Below, one piece after another: positions 26,846 to 35,870 of a DNA stretch of 64,000 nt. Source of the stretch: JACDAE01 sp963717195 (lineage in GTDB: Bacteria; Chloroflexota; Ktedonobacteria; Ktedonobacterales; Ktedonobacteraceae); the NCBI GenBank assembly GCA_963717195.1, contig CAVQVR010000012.1, forward strand, positions 62,001 through 126,000. Direction: 5' to 3'. The translations under genes and the position numbers were made by a program. The first letter of the stretch is position 1, and each line of letters opens with the position of its first letter. The notes under the pieces were generated by a model. The model was not told the origin of the DNA, did no database searches, and worked only from the letters and a program-made list of their open reading frames with translations.

Positions 26846-27700
26846 ATGCAGGCAACTAACGAAAACACAACCAATCAGGAGGCCACAATACCAGCGCAAC
26901 GGATTGTGAAAGCGTTTGAACGCGCCCACCAGGAAGGGCGTGGCGTCCTGATTCCGTATTTTATGTCTGGCTATCCTTCAGCAGCTCAGAGCGTTAAGAT
27001 TGTGCTTGCCGCAGCGGAAGGAGGCGCGGACATCATCGAACTGGGCATGCCTTTCAGCGATCCCCTCGCCGATGGAGCGACTGTCCAGCACGCGGGACAG
27101 ATTGCACTTGATCGTGGTATGACCATCAAAGGCTGTATGGAGGTTGCACGTCAGGTAGCAGAGCAGGCCGACATTCCCTTGATTTTGATGGGTTACTATA
27201 ACCCCATCCTGGCCTATGGTCTCAAGCGTTTTTGCGAAACGGCCAGGAAGAGTGGCGTCTGTGGCCTGATCATTCCGGATCTCCCACCAGAAGAGGCCAT
27301 CCCCTTGCGTGAGGCTGCATTGGAGCAAGGGCTTACTCTGATCTTTCTGGTACCGCCAACCGCACCCGATGAGCGCATTATACAGGTTGTAAGCCTTACT
27401 GCCGAAGGACCAGGAGGCTTCATCTACTGCGTCTCGCTCAGTGGAGTCACTGGTTCACGCGCTGAATTGCCGTCCCATTTGTATAGCTTTATTGAAAGGG
27501 TGCGTGGCTTTACAGAGGGCAAGAAAATTCCCCTGGCAGTCGGCTTCGGGCTTTCAACACCTGAACATATTGCCAGTGTCACACGCTATGCCGAGGGAGC
27601 GGTGGTGGGAAGCGCGTTAATCAACTTGATCGACAGATATGAAGAAGATGGGCAGATTGAGGCAGTAAGACAGTATATCCAAAGTCTGACGCAAAGATAG
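26846..27700 (+). CDS. trpA: Tryptophan synthase alpha subunit, 284 aa
   Basis: Splits indole-3-glycerol phosphate to indole for TrpB. The TIM barrel shows LIPYFMSGYPS, the catalytic Glu in DIIELGMPFSDPLADGATVQ, the catalytic Asp in GLIIPDLPPEEA, then YCVSLSGVTGSR, and the phosphate loop in PLAVGFGLSTPEHI. GCAGGAG precedes the start. There are about 15 extra N-terminal residues versus typical enzymes. It follows trpB by 81 bases, with a dispersed-repeat copy in between. Confidence 0.96.
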   Translation: MQATNENTTNQEATIPAQRIVKAFERAHQEGRGVLIPYFMSGYPSAAQSVKIVLAAAEGGADIIELGMPFSDPLADGATVQHAGQIALDRGMTIKGCMEVARQVAEQADIPLILMGYYNPILAYGLKRFCETARKSGVCGLIIPDLPPEEAIPLREAALEQGLTLIFLVPPTAPDERIIQVVSLTAEGPGGFIYCVSLSGVTGSRAELPSHLYSFIERVRGFTEGKKIPLAVGFGLSTPEHIASVTRYAEGAVVGSALINLIDRYEEDGQIEAVRQYIQSLTQR

Positions 27701-27944
27701 TACACTGTAGCCATACCATCTCAACATTATAGAGGGTACACTTACTCTATAATTTGTTGCGGTCATCCCTTACAATATTTCAGTATCCTCAAGCGGATCG
27801 TAAAAGGATGTGTTCCTGCCCCTCTAGAGGGAAAGTACACACGTGAAACCCTGAAAGGTCAAACGTAAATACAGTAGAAGCATATCTTCTTATAATCATG
27901 AGAGGGGTGATAAATAGGAAAGCTGAAAGAAGGGATGATCTGGT

Positions 27945-28313
27945 ATGTATTGTCGAGGTATTCGAGGAGCAACAACTGTAGAGCGTAACGATCGGGAGGA
28001 GATCCTTGCCGCCACCACAGAACTTTTACAACTGCTGGTGGTGCACAATGATCTGCAGACAGACGCTATCGCGAGTGCGATCTTTACCGTTACGGAAGAT
28101 CTAAATGCAGAATTTCCAGCACTGGCAGCGCGAGGTATGGGTTGGACGGAAGTAGCACTGATGTGTGCACGCGAGATTCCCGTTCCTGGTAGTCTTGACA
28201 AATGTATTCGCGTGCTGCTTCACGTGAACACGGAACGCAGTGCAGCCGAGATACAACATAGCTATATGCGCGGAGCAGTTAACCTGCGTCCCACCTTTAG
28301 CAAGGAACGCTAA
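27945..28313 (+). CDS. aroH: Monofunctional chorismate mutase (AroH class), 122 aa
   Basis: Converts chorismate to prephenate for Phe/Tyr. It matches the AroH trimeric barrel type: N-terminal GIRGATTVERNDREEILAAT, IFTVTEDLNAEFPALAARGMGW, catalytic-region MCAREIPVPGSL, and IRVLLHVNT. Length is normal (about 120-127 aa). It lies 244 bases after trpA and 109 bases before aroF, so the locus feeds both aromatic branches. Confidence 0.95.
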   Translation: MYCRGIRGATTVERNDREEILAATTELLQLLVVHNDLQTDAIASAIFTVTEDLNAEFPALAARGMGWTEVALMCAREIPVPGSLDKCIRVLLHVNTERSAAEIQHSYMRGAVNLRPTFSKER

Positions 28314-28422
28314 GAGGTATTTCTTCTCCGCAGAGTACGAGGTGCAATTGTAGATGCCGGGTTTACCACGCTCTGCAACGACGCAGTTTGCTCTCGCTTA
28401 TTATAATTCAAAGGAGTTTTTG

Positions 28423-29499
28423 ATGATCGTTGTAATGAAAGCATCAAGTAACAAGGAAAATGTCCAGCAAGTTTTAACGTTCTTAAATAGGCATGGTTTA
28501 ACGGGCCATCCCTCAGAAGGCGTCGAGCGTACTGTTATCGGCGTACTCGGTGGGGTTGGTCCTTCAGGGACACCAGGCAGTATTGGCGGCATCAATCCCA
28601 GCATTGGGGAGAGCCTTGAGGGGATGCCTGGGGTGGAGAGTGTGTTGCGTGTCTCCAAGCCATACAAGCTTGCCAGCCGCGAGTTTCATCCTGAAGATAC
28701 GGTTGTGAATGTGCCTGTGCCACATGTCGCCTCGGGGAGCGTTGGCATCGGTGGCAGCCAGATAGTCATGATGGCGGGACCATGTACCGTCGAAACCGAG
28801 CACCAGTTGATGACGACGGCAGAGGCCGTACGTAAAGAAGGAGCCGTCATTCTGCGCGGTGGAGCATTTAAGCCATCGACCTCGCCATATGGTTTCCGTG
28901 GACTGGGCGAAGAAGGTCTGAAGTTGCTGGCAAAAGCACGCTCAGAATTTGGTATGGCGATTATCACTGAGGTCATGACGCCAACCGATGTGCCAATGGT
29001 CAGTGAGTACGCCGATATTTTGCAGATCGGCACTCGCAATATGCAAAACTACATTCTACTTGATGAAGTTGGGCGCACACAGAAGCCAGTTGTGCTCAAG
29101 CGTGGGATGTCGGCGACCATCGAAGAGTGGCTCCTGGCAGCCGAGTACATTCTCGCTCACGGCAACCGCAATGTTATCCTCTGTGAGCGTGGCATCCGTA
29201 CCTTTGAGAAGATCACGCGCAATACTATGGATATCAGCGCCATTCCATTGATCAAGGCACTCTCACACCTTCCCATTATCTCTGATCCTAGCCAGGGAAC
29301 GGGAAGACGTGATCTTGTCGGGCCAATGTCGCTGGCATCGCTTGCCGCTGGCACAGATGGGCTGCTGATTGAGGTTCATCCCAATCCAGATGAGGCGCTT
29401 AAAGATGGTGCTCAGTCTTTGACTATTGAGCAGTTCAGAGAACTGATGCCAAAGGCAGAAGCGATTGCCGGAGCGATTGGGCGCGAGTTTGTGAGGTAG
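28423..29499 (+). CDS. aroF: 3-deoxy-7-phosphoheptulonate (DAHP) synthase, AroA-I-beta/AroF type, 358 aa
   Basis: First step of the shikimate pathway, condensing phosphoenolpyruvate and erythrose-4-phosphate. The start at 28423 (MIVVMKASSNKENVQQV) is set by AAAGGAG upstream. An N-terminal ferredoxin-like regulatory domain (1-75) is followed by a KDO8PS-type barrel: MMAGPCTVE, RGGAFKPSTSPYGFRGLGE, QIGTRNMQN, PVVLKRGMSATIEEW, and SDPSQGTGRRDLVGPM. This domain order is that of the Thermotoga/Bacillus group. Its TAG stop begins a degenerate repeat copy that pairs with the copy ending the convergent P450 gene. Confidence 0.95.
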   Translation: MIVVMKASSNKENVQQVLTFLNRHGLTGHPSEGVERTVIGVLGGVGPSGTPGSIGGINPSIGESLEGMPGVESVLRVSKPYKLASREFHPEDTVVNVPVPHVASGSVGIGGSQIVMMAGPCTVETEHQLMTTAEAVRKEGAVILRGGAFKPSTSPYGFRGLGEEGLKLLAKARSEFGMAIITEVMTPTDVPMVSEYADILQIGTRNMQNYILLDEVGRTQKPVVLKRGMSATIEEWLLAAEYILAHGNRNVILCERGIRTFEKITRNTMDISAIPLIKALSHLPIISDPSQGTGRRDLVGPMSLASLAAGTDGLLIEVHPNPDEALKDGAQSLTIEQFRELMPKAEAIAGAIGREFVR

Positions 29500-29508
29500 A
29501 TGTGTTTG

Positions 29509-29564
29509 TTACGACGCCCAGGTGATTTGATGATTCACCTGGGCGTCGTAAACGTGGCCCCTAC
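29509..29564. terminator. Hairpin from inverted repeat copies between aroF and P450 genes
   Basis: A 17-bp perfect stem (29509-29525 with 29535-29551) and 9-base loop. The right arm continues into GTGGCCCCTAC, so on the minus strand this is a clean dispersed-repeat copy (29538-29564). Its TAG (29561-29563) is the P450 stop. It probably terminates both convergent genes. Confidence 0.75.
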
Positions 29565-30811
29565 GCGAGCTTGATAAAGAAATTGCGCAGTTCGTAGCTG
29601 GAGATCAGATCGTTCCCTGTTACAGTCGGAGCCTGCTCAATCTGTAACCCATCAAGAGCAAGGAGGCGTTGTAGCACAACATCGGTCTCCTGAATGGCAA
29701 TATATGAGCCGGGACAGCGATGATGCCCATCGCCAAATCCCATCAACATGGGAGGAATAGTATCTCCTTGTAAGGTGCGGCCAGGACAGAGCTCCAGAGC
29801 TTGTTCGCCAACAATAGCTTCGTCCGCGTTAGTTCCATAGATGTGCAGATCGATCAAAGCACCCTCGGGAATCGTAACGCCGCCGTTTTCCAGATGTATA
29901 TCAGCAGTAGCGCGTCGATAAAGATGCGAGACAACCGGCTCCAGACGCAACACTTCACCGAGCATCGCATGCCGTTCCTCTTCAGGAGCAGACAGGTAAC
30001 GTATCCGTAGCTCTGGCTGTTCCAGGAAGTGCCAGGTTGCAATACTGATGAATTCGCGTGTTGTCACCATTCCAGCGGCACCGTAGGTGATGCACTCCAT
30101 CAAAATTTCGCTATCTTTTGCATTCTGTCCAATAAGATGCGAGATAACATCCTCTCCCGGTGTTCGTCTGCGTGCCTTGATGGCAGGCTTAACATCGAGT
30201 AAAAAGAATATAGCCATCAATGTCTGACCACGTAAGAAATGCAGGATGGTACGCGGGCGCGAACTTTCGGTATTTGCACCTGCATCTGCAATGAAGGTCG
30301 CAAGCCTTCTTGCCATACCAGGCAGCAGACTATTGGTTAATCCCACAACTTCCGCAATGACAGATGTCGACAATTCCAGGCTGAGCTGGCTAAGATCAAC
30401 GCGTTTTTGCTGCTGAAACTTCGCGATGAGTCGATCAGTAAATTTCTCCATTAACGCGCGATATTTCGCACTGACGACTTTGGGGGCGAAGAAACGAGCT
30501 GTCTGCTTACGCTGCTGATGATGAGGCTTCCCTTCCTGGTAAAGGATAGGTGCTCTCATCGTTTGGGGAAGTTTTGCCAACATCTCTGCATTAAAACCTG
30601 CCTGCTTTGTGTGTGGCCCACGCAAGATGATCCGAGCTTCCTCAAAACTTCGTACGTGCCAGATACCAGCGTCATCACACGAAATGGGAGTATCGGTTGG
30701 TTCAATCACGTGAGCGGTCTTTTGTTGAGAATATGTCTTGTGGTCAACTGGACAGCGCCTCGACATCTCATCAGTATGAGTGTGTGGCGCTATTTTCCGT
30801 TCAATCGACAT
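29561..30811 (-). CDS. Cytochrome P450, 416 aa
   Basis: A soluble class-I bacterial P450 by size and absence of an anchor. Visible motifs: AAGMVTTREF in the oxygen-binding I-helix region, the ExxR Glu/Arg in EVLRLEP, and the haem loop GFGDGHHRCPGSYIA with the axial Cys. The substrate is unknown; a ferredoxin partner is not in view. The start at 30811 (MSIERKIAPH) has GAAGGAAAG upstream. The gene is divergent from a TetR regulator, with three TATGGTATAC-like sites between them, which suggests TetR control. Confidence 0.88.
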   Translation of the reverse strand: MSIERKIAPHTHTDEMSRRCPVDHKTYSQQKTAHVIEPTDTPISCDDAGIWHVRSFEEARIILRGPHTKQAGFNAEMLAKLPQTMRAPILYQEGKPHHQQRKQTARFFAPKVVSAKYRALMEKFTDRLIAKFQQQKRVDLSQLSLELSTSVIAEVVGLTNSLLPGMARRLATFIADAGANTESSRPRTILHFLRGQTLMAIFFLLDVKPAIKARRRTPGEDVISHLIGQNAKDSEILMECITYGAAGMVTTREFISIATWHFLEQPELRIRYLSAPEEERHAMLGEVLRLEPVVSHLYRRATADIHLENGGVTIPEGALIDLHIYGTNADEAIVGEQALELCPGRTLQGDTIPPMLMGFGDGHHRCPGSYIAIQETDVVLQRLLALDGLQIEQAPTVTGNDLISSYELRNFFIKLA

Positions 30812-30893
30812 GGGTAGCCTGCTTTCCTTCAAATGTAGCGTAGCCTCAGGCTCACTTCTGAAAGGGTTCCACTTGTGATATACCTGAGCCAAT

Positions 30894-30949
30894 ATGGTAT
30901 ACAAAGATTACTATGGTATATAGTGTATCATATCTCCTACATGGTATAC
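30894..30949. promoter_or_regulatory. Repeated ATGGTATAC sites between P450 and tetR
   Basis: ATGGTATAC at 30894-30902 and 30941-30949 and ATGGTATAT at 30913-30921, same orientation, in the divergent promoter region. They are candidate TetR-protein binding sites. Confidence 0.5.
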
Positions 30950-31057
30950 TGTAAACTATAAATGGCCTCAGTGTCAAGGGACAGATACGCAGATCTGTGA
31001 GATAATAGAGGTGGTAATAAATGGAGAGCGGGGTTGACCGCATGCATGGAGGAAGAT

Positions 31058-31693
31058 ATGGATAAGCAGGATCGGCGTGTGAAACGTACACAGAGCTTAT
31101 TAGCAAAGGCTTTAATTGCGCTTACGCTGGAACAAGGGTATGATGCCATCACTATTCGTGATATTACACAATATGCTGATGTAGGGTATGCCACGTTCTT
31201 CCGCCACTATCATGACAAAGATGAATTATTGCAAGACGTCCTGGAAGTTGTCCTGGATGAACTGATGCATGTATTTTTTGCTTCGTCGTATCAGGAAGAT
31301 CCTGCTGTTGATGGTCTTCTCCTCTTTCGCTATGTGCAACAACATAGTGAGGTTATCCGTGTGTTGCTGAGCAGCCGAGGCTCATCATCCTTGATTCAGC
31401 GCATTATCGAAGCCGTCTCACAGGACGTATTGTCTCGTCAGACGCTGGTGGAGGGAGGTGTAGTGCCAGCGGAGATCGCAGCACATCACCTCATTACATC
31501 ATCTATCGCATTGGTGCAGTGGTGGTTGGAGCATGATATGCCCTATACGCCGGAGCGTATGGGCGAGATTTATCAGGAACTGATTATTCGTCCTACAGTA
31601 GGAATTGGCCGCGCGGAAATGCAGCCATATCAGCAAACGCCTGTGTCCACGATTGTTCCTGTTACTCCTCCGTCGCATACACTCAATAATTAA
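31058..31693 (+). CDS. TetR-family transcriptional regulator, 211 aa
   Basis: N-terminal TetR helix-turn-helix (KRTQSLLAKALIALTLEQGY, then ITIRDITQYADVGYATFFRHYHDKDELLQ). The C-terminal ligand domain is variable, as usual. The start at 31058 follows GGAGG. It is divergent from the P450 gene and 34 bases upstream of osmC in the same direction, so it may control both. The inducer is unknown. Confidence 0.88.
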   Translation: MDKQDRRVKRTQSLLAKALIALTLEQGYDAITIRDITQYADVGYATFFRHYHDKDELLQDVLEVVLDELMHVFFASSYQEDPAVDGLLLFRYVQQHSEVIRVLLSSRGSSSLIQRIIEAVSQDVLSRQTLVEGGVVPAEIAAHHLITSSIALVQWWLEHDMPYTPERMGEIYQELIIRPTVGIGRAEMQPYQQTPVSTIVPVTPPSHTLNN

Positions 31694-31727
31694 AACCGTA
31701 GTTCACCTATTTTGAAGGAGAAAAATT

Positions 31728-32159
31728 ATGGCAGTTCGTACAGCTGATGCCGAATGGCAGGGCAATCTTCGCGATGGTCAGGGCAAGATGCGCCTGGGCA
31801 GTGGTACCTTTGAGGGCAACTATTCGTTCCGTTCACGCATGGGGGACGGAGCTAGCGGCACAAATCCCGAAGAGCTGATTGGGGCCGCTCATGCTGGTTG
31901 TTATTCTATGGCCTTCTCTGCCGCTCTCGCTGGTGCTGGCTTTACACCAACACGCGTGCATACTACCGCCCGCGTCCATTTCAATCCAGTTGAAGGTGGT
32001 TTTGCCATTGGTCCTATCGATCTGGAAACGGAAGCCGTTATCCCTGGCATCGATGAGGCAACCTTTCAGCGTATTGCGCAGGGTGCGAAAGCCAATTGTC
32101 CTGTGTCTAAGGCTCTGGCGTCCACTCCCATTAATTTGAAAGCTACCCTGATACCGTAG
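31728..32159 (+). CDS. osmC: OsmC-family peroxiredoxin, 143 aa
   Basis: Thiol peroxidase that reduces organic hydroperoxides. The first reactive Cys is in GAAHAGCYSMAFSAAL and the second in KANCPVSKAL, the classic OsmC spacing, with TNPEELIGAAHA upstream. It is preceded by AAGGAG and sits right after tetR. Its TAG stop at 32157-32159 is inside a dispersed-repeat copy. Confidence 0.92.
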   Translation: MAVRTADAEWQGNLRDGQGKMRLGSGTFEGNYSFRSRMGDGASGTNPEELIGAAHAGCYSMAFSAALAGAGFTPTRVHTTARVHFNPVEGGFAIGPIDLETEAVIPGIDEATFQRIAQGAKANCPVSKALASTPINLKATLIP

Positions 32160-32239
32160 GGGCCCGATTTATCGCGCCCTGGTGTGTGTGGTACAATCAA
32201 TCTCCCACACACACCTGGGCCGCGTTAACGCGGCCCTAC
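32156..32239. terminator. Inverted repeat pair between osmC and GH31 genes
   Basis: A direct copy (32156-32182) and an inverted copy (32214-32239) flank a GGTGTGTGTGG / CCCACACACACC stem. The TAG of the left copy ends osmC and the TAG of the right copy (32236-32238, minus strand) ends the GH31 gene. Confidence 0.75.
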
Positions 32240-34641
32240 ATTTCCCACTCTACCAGAGTTGTGCTATCTTGCTTGACCATCCATGCATTCTGTATCATTG
32301 CATCCTTTTCTGCAAAATCCTTTTTACCTATTTCACGACCATTCACATAGACTGTTTCGATCTGTCTGCCAGCCAGTGGGAGTAATCGCAATGCCAGAGA
32401 ATGTTGCGCTCCTTCCGTCTCGATACGCAGTTGGCCTCCGGCAAGCGTTGCGGAGACACGTGTCACTCTATCAGTATCATGCAATTCAAAAGCCCCTTGT
32501 TCTAGCAGATAGGCATTGAAGGTGATCCCCTCAAATGGCGCGTCAGTGGTGAATTGTGGTGGCTCAATTGTCGGAATGAGCGCGTTAGCACGGACGTAGA
32601 GCGGCATCCTATCTAATGGAGCCAGGACTTTGATTGTGCGCGAACCCTCAAGTATTTCGTGCGTCCAGAAGTCAATCCAGCGTCCTTCGGGCAGATAGAT
32701 AGTTCGCTCTCCACTGCTATTGTAAATGGGCGCAACCAGCAATTCCTTGCCAAACATATATTGTAAATCCAATGTATAGGTGCTTGGGTCGTCTTGAAAT
32801 TCGAGCGCCATAGGTCGCAACAATGGCAAACTTGTCTCAGCCGCAATGCACGCATAAGTATAGATGTAAGGAAGCAGATGATAGCGCAAACGTGCATAGG
32901 TGCGGAAGATCCGGAGGGCGTCCTCACCATAATCCCATGGGAGCCGCGTAGTGTTGCCATGGGCTCGTGAGAGTGGTGAGAGGAGGCCAAATTGTGCCCA
33001 ACGGATGTAGAGTTCTGCTGTTGGCTGGATGGTAAAACCGCCAATATCGTGACTCCAGAAGGCATGCCCACACATCGCCATGCTCAACCCGCCGCGCAGT
33101 GTTGAGGCCATTGCCGGAAAAGTACAGTTCGCGTCACCTCCCCATTGAGCTGCATGGCGTTGTCCTCCCGCATATGTCGAACGCGCCCATACTAGTCCTG
33201 TGTGACCTGTCTCTTGCGCCGTTACCTCCGCAACAAAGTCATTGTAGAGCAACGGATACAGATTGTGCAGTTCTTCTCCGCTCATTCCATTATGGGCTAC
33301 AGCATCGATTGGTATCCCCTCACCAAAATCAGTTTTAAAAATATCGATACCTATACGCAGGTGATCGCGTAGCAGGTTCTGAAACCAATTTACCGCCTCA
33401 GGATGTGTTACGTCGAGAATACCTACGGGAGGATGGAAGCCCCCCCAGATATTGACCACGTAGGTTTCTCCCTGGGCGTTTTTGAGGAAATATTCCTGCT
33501 CTTTTGCTTCTGTGAAGCGCTCACTCTCGATCCCGATGTATGAATTGATCCACAGACAGACCTTAAAGCCCATTGCTTTAATCTGAGCAATCATACCGGC
33601 TGGATCGGGAAACATCTCCTTATCCCACAAGAGCTCTGACCAGCGCCCAAAGCGTTGCCAGTAACAATCAAGGTGTAATATATCGCAGGGTATATCGTTT
33701 TCCCTTATCTGCCTGGCTCGTTGCAAGACAGCATCGGCATTATCGCGTTGAAATCCCGACGACATCCATAGGCCCAGCGACCATTTCGGCGGCAAGATAG
33801 GGAAACTGACCAATTCGGCATAACGCGTAATGACCGTTTTCATATCTGGTCCCGCTATCACATAATAGTCGAGCGCACTATCTGGACTGATGAGGCTGAA
33901 GGCGGCTGTATTGCTGGCTACCATGTCGAAGGTCGTGGCTTTTGTGCTGTCTACAAAAATGCCATAGTTGCGTGTGCTCACGAAAAATGGAACATTTTTG
34001 TAGGAACGTTCGCTAAAGACACCGCCGCAGTCATAGTTCCAGGTTTCTATGCGTTGTCCACGTTTGTCGAAGTCAGTGAATTTCTCGCCGAAACCGTAGA
34101 AATGCTCGTCTGGTTCAGCTGTAAAGCTATCATGGAACGCGATACGCTTCCCATCAACCTGGCTAAAACCAAATGGCAACACGGTGAGCTTCATCCCCAC
34201 ATTGGTGACTTCACTATAGTTTTGCGAAAGGAGAGGATGCCCATCCGCTCCATAGAAGGCGATATGGAAAGGATCGAGTGCGAGACATACCTGGATAGCA
34301 GGGGTTTTGAGCGTGATTTGTCCATCCGCTTTTTCTAATCTGGCTTGTAGTTCCTGAGATTGAAGATCTCGTGCTAACCGTGTTCGCTTTGTATCACCCA
34401 CCTTATCTTCATCTTCCAGCAAGACACGTACGATTCCTTCCGCTACGATCTGTATGGAGATGGAGACAGTTTGTCCACTACGTGTCGTACCGCCCAGTGT
34501 GATGCTCCGATTGTGCTGTTCTTTGAATTCGGCTCGTATTACAAAATCGGGCCCATCCGGATCATCAGGTTTGCGAACAGGCAATTGTGGGGGTTCAGTA
34601 TAGTAGAAATTGTACGGCAATAAGGGGACGCGATGGACCAT
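32236..34641 (-). CDS. GH31 glycoside hydrolase, alpha-xylosidase (YicI)-like, 801 aa
   Basis: Retaining alpha-glycosidase. An N-terminal beta-sandwich contains RIAFHDSFTAEPDEHFYGFG. The barrel has PPKWSLGLWMSSGF, the nucleophile Asp in DIFKTDFGEGIPIDA, and an acid/base region near LVWARSTYAGGQRHAAQWGGD. The KTDFGE-x-IP form of the nucleophile motif is characteristic of YicI-type alpha-xylosidases. No signal peptide is seen, so it is probably cytosolic, acting on imported oligosaccharides such as isoprimeverose. It is divergent from the lacI gene, sharing its operator region. Confidence 0.9.
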   Translation of the reverse strand: MVHRVPLLPYNFYYTEPPQLPVRKPDDPDGPDFVIRAEFKEQHNRSITLGGTTRSGQTVSISIQIVAEGIVRVLLEDEDKVGDTKRTRLARDLQSQELQARLEKADGQITLKTPAIQVCLALDPFHIAFYGADGHPLLSQNYSEVTNVGMKLTVLPFGFSQVDGKRIAFHDSFTAEPDEHFYGFGEKFTDFDKRGQRIETWNYDCGGVFSERSYKNVPFFVSTRNYGIFVDSTKATTFDMVASNTAAFSLISPDSALDYYVIAGPDMKTVITRYAELVSFPILPPKWSLGLWMSSGFQRDNADAVLQRARQIRENDIPCDILHLDCYWQRFGRWSELLWDKEMFPDPAGMIAQIKAMGFKVCLWINSYIGIESERFTEAKEQEYFLKNAQGETYVVNIWGGFHPPVGILDVTHPEAVNWFQNLLRDHLRIGIDIFKTDFGEGIPIDAVAHNGMSGEELHNLYPLLYNDFVAEVTAQETGHTGLVWARSTYAGGQRHAAQWGGDANCTFPAMASTLRGGLSMAMCGHAFWSHDIGGFTIQPTAELYIRWAQFGLLSPLSRAHGNTTRLPWDYGEDALRIFRTYARLRYHLLPYIYTYACIAAETSLPLLRPMALEFQDDPSTYTLDLQYMFGKELLVAPIYNSSGERTIYLPEGRWIDFWTHEILEGSRTIKVLAPLDRMPLYVRANALIPTIEPPQFTTDAPFEGITFNAYLLEQGAFELHDTDRVTRVSATLAGGQLRIETEGAQHSLALRLLPLAGRQIETVYVNGREIGKKDFAEKDAMIQNAWMVKQDSTTLVEWEM

Positions 34642-34663
34642 GAGAAAAGCTCCTTCTCTACTC

Positions 34664-34747
34664 TTGACAACATCATCTGTATCAGGTACGCTCTTGAGAG
34701 CGATCCCAATTTATTGTACCTGATGGCAGGCGCAAAAGTAAACGCTT
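34664..34747 (+). promoter_or_regulatory. lacI promoter with operator TGAGAGCGATCCCA
   Basis: TTGACA (34664-34669), 17 bases, TACGCT (34687-34692). TGAGAGCGATCCCA lies at 34695-34708, a LacI/CebR-type palindrome, followed by AAACGCTT at 34740-34747. The same promoter and operator recur before the binding-protein gene (39357-39443). Confidence 0.75.
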
Positions 34748-34777
34748 GAACAATTGGTGAGGTGTAAAGGGACTGGA

Positions 34778-35848
34778 ATGTCGCAGTTTACTATTGAAGA
34801 TATTGCCCGACTGGCAAGTGTTTCCCGCTCAACGGTTTCGCGTGTGCTCAATGATCATCCAAGCGTTCGACCCAGTGTACGTGATCGCGTTTTGGGCGTC
34901 ATAAAAGAACATGGATATGCTCCCCAGGCAGCGGCACGTCACCTGGTGACGCAACGTACAAGGCTCATTGGTGTGCTCTTTCCTCGCAGTACTGAATATC
35001 TACTGGCAAACCCTATTTTTGCCTCTTTCGGTCAGGGGATTGGTCAGATGTGTGCTCAGCGCGGATATCTTGCTATGCTCTCGCTAGGTTTACGTGACAT
35101 GGAGGAGAGAATGCTCTTCGATATGTTGCGCAGTCGTTATTTTGATGGCATTGTGCTCATCAGCAGTGAGAGCCATGATCCCCTGCCCTTCTTTCTGAAA
35201 GAGGCACGTATTCCCTACACGCGTATCGGTCATGACCCCGAGGGTGACGATGCGGCGTTTGTTGATGTCGATGATGTCGAGGCTGCCTACAAGGCTGTAA
35301 AACATCTGACTTCTCTGGGGCATCAACGCATTGCCATCATCAAAGGTCCAGACGTAGATGTATGCGTTTCCAGGCGTTATAGCGGATACGAGAGGGCATT
35401 GCAAGAGGCTGGATTAGCAGTTGACCCCTCATTAGTGGGAGAAGGCGACTGGTTGCATACGAGTGGCAAAGAAATGATGCAGCATTTTCTGCAACTGGAT
35501 AATCCACCTACCGCAGTTTTTTCTTGCAACGACATGATGGCGGCGGGTGCTTTGCACGCTATCTACGAGCAAAAGTTGCGTGTGCCGGAAGATATCGCTA
35601 TCGTGGGATTTGATGATGTGCCTCAGACGAAAGTTATCATTCCTGCTCTCACCACGATCCGCCAGCCAAATGAAGAGATGGGAAGCAAGGCAACCGAGAT
35701 GTTGATAGATCGACTTGAAGGCAAGGATGGGCAACCCCAGCAGGTCATCTTCCCGACGATGCTCGTGGTACGTCAATCCTGTGGTGCCAGGCTTCGAGAG
35801 GCATATGCTGTAGACGGAAAGAATGATACTTCTGTTGCTCAGCTCTAA
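34778..35848 (+). CDS. LacI-family sugar-responsive repressor, 356 aa
   Basis: N-terminal LacI helix-turn-helix (TIEDIARLASVSRSTVSRVL, then HPSVRPSVRDRVL). A periplasmic-binding-protein-like ligand domain follows (LIGVLFPRS, HQRIAIIKGP, AVFSCNDMMAAGALHAIYE, DIAIVGFDDVP). The start at 34778 follows AAAGGGA. It probably represses the GH31 gene, itself and the ABC importer genes, releasing them when the imported sugar is present. Identical 14-bp operators before this gene and before the binding-protein gene support this. Confidence 0.92.
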   Translation: MSQFTIEDIARLASVSRSTVSRVLNDHPSVRPSVRDRVLGVIKEHGYAPQAAARHLVTQRTRLIGVLFPRSTEYLLANPIFASFGQGIGQMCAQRGYLAMLSLGLRDMEERMLFDMLRSRYFDGIVLISSESHDPLPFFLKEARIPYTRIGHDPEGDDAAFVDVDDVEAAYKAVKHLTSLGHQRIAIIKGPDVDVCVSRRYSGYERALQEAGLAVDPSLVGEGDWLHTSGKEMMQHFLQLDNPPTAVFSCNDMMAAGALHAIYEQKLRVPEDIAIVGFDDVPQTKVIIPALTTIRQPNEEMGSKATEMLIDRLEGKDGQPQQVIFPTMLVVRQSCGARLREAYAVDGKNDTSVAQL

Positions 35849-35870
35849 TCATCGCTTATGAGAGGGAACC

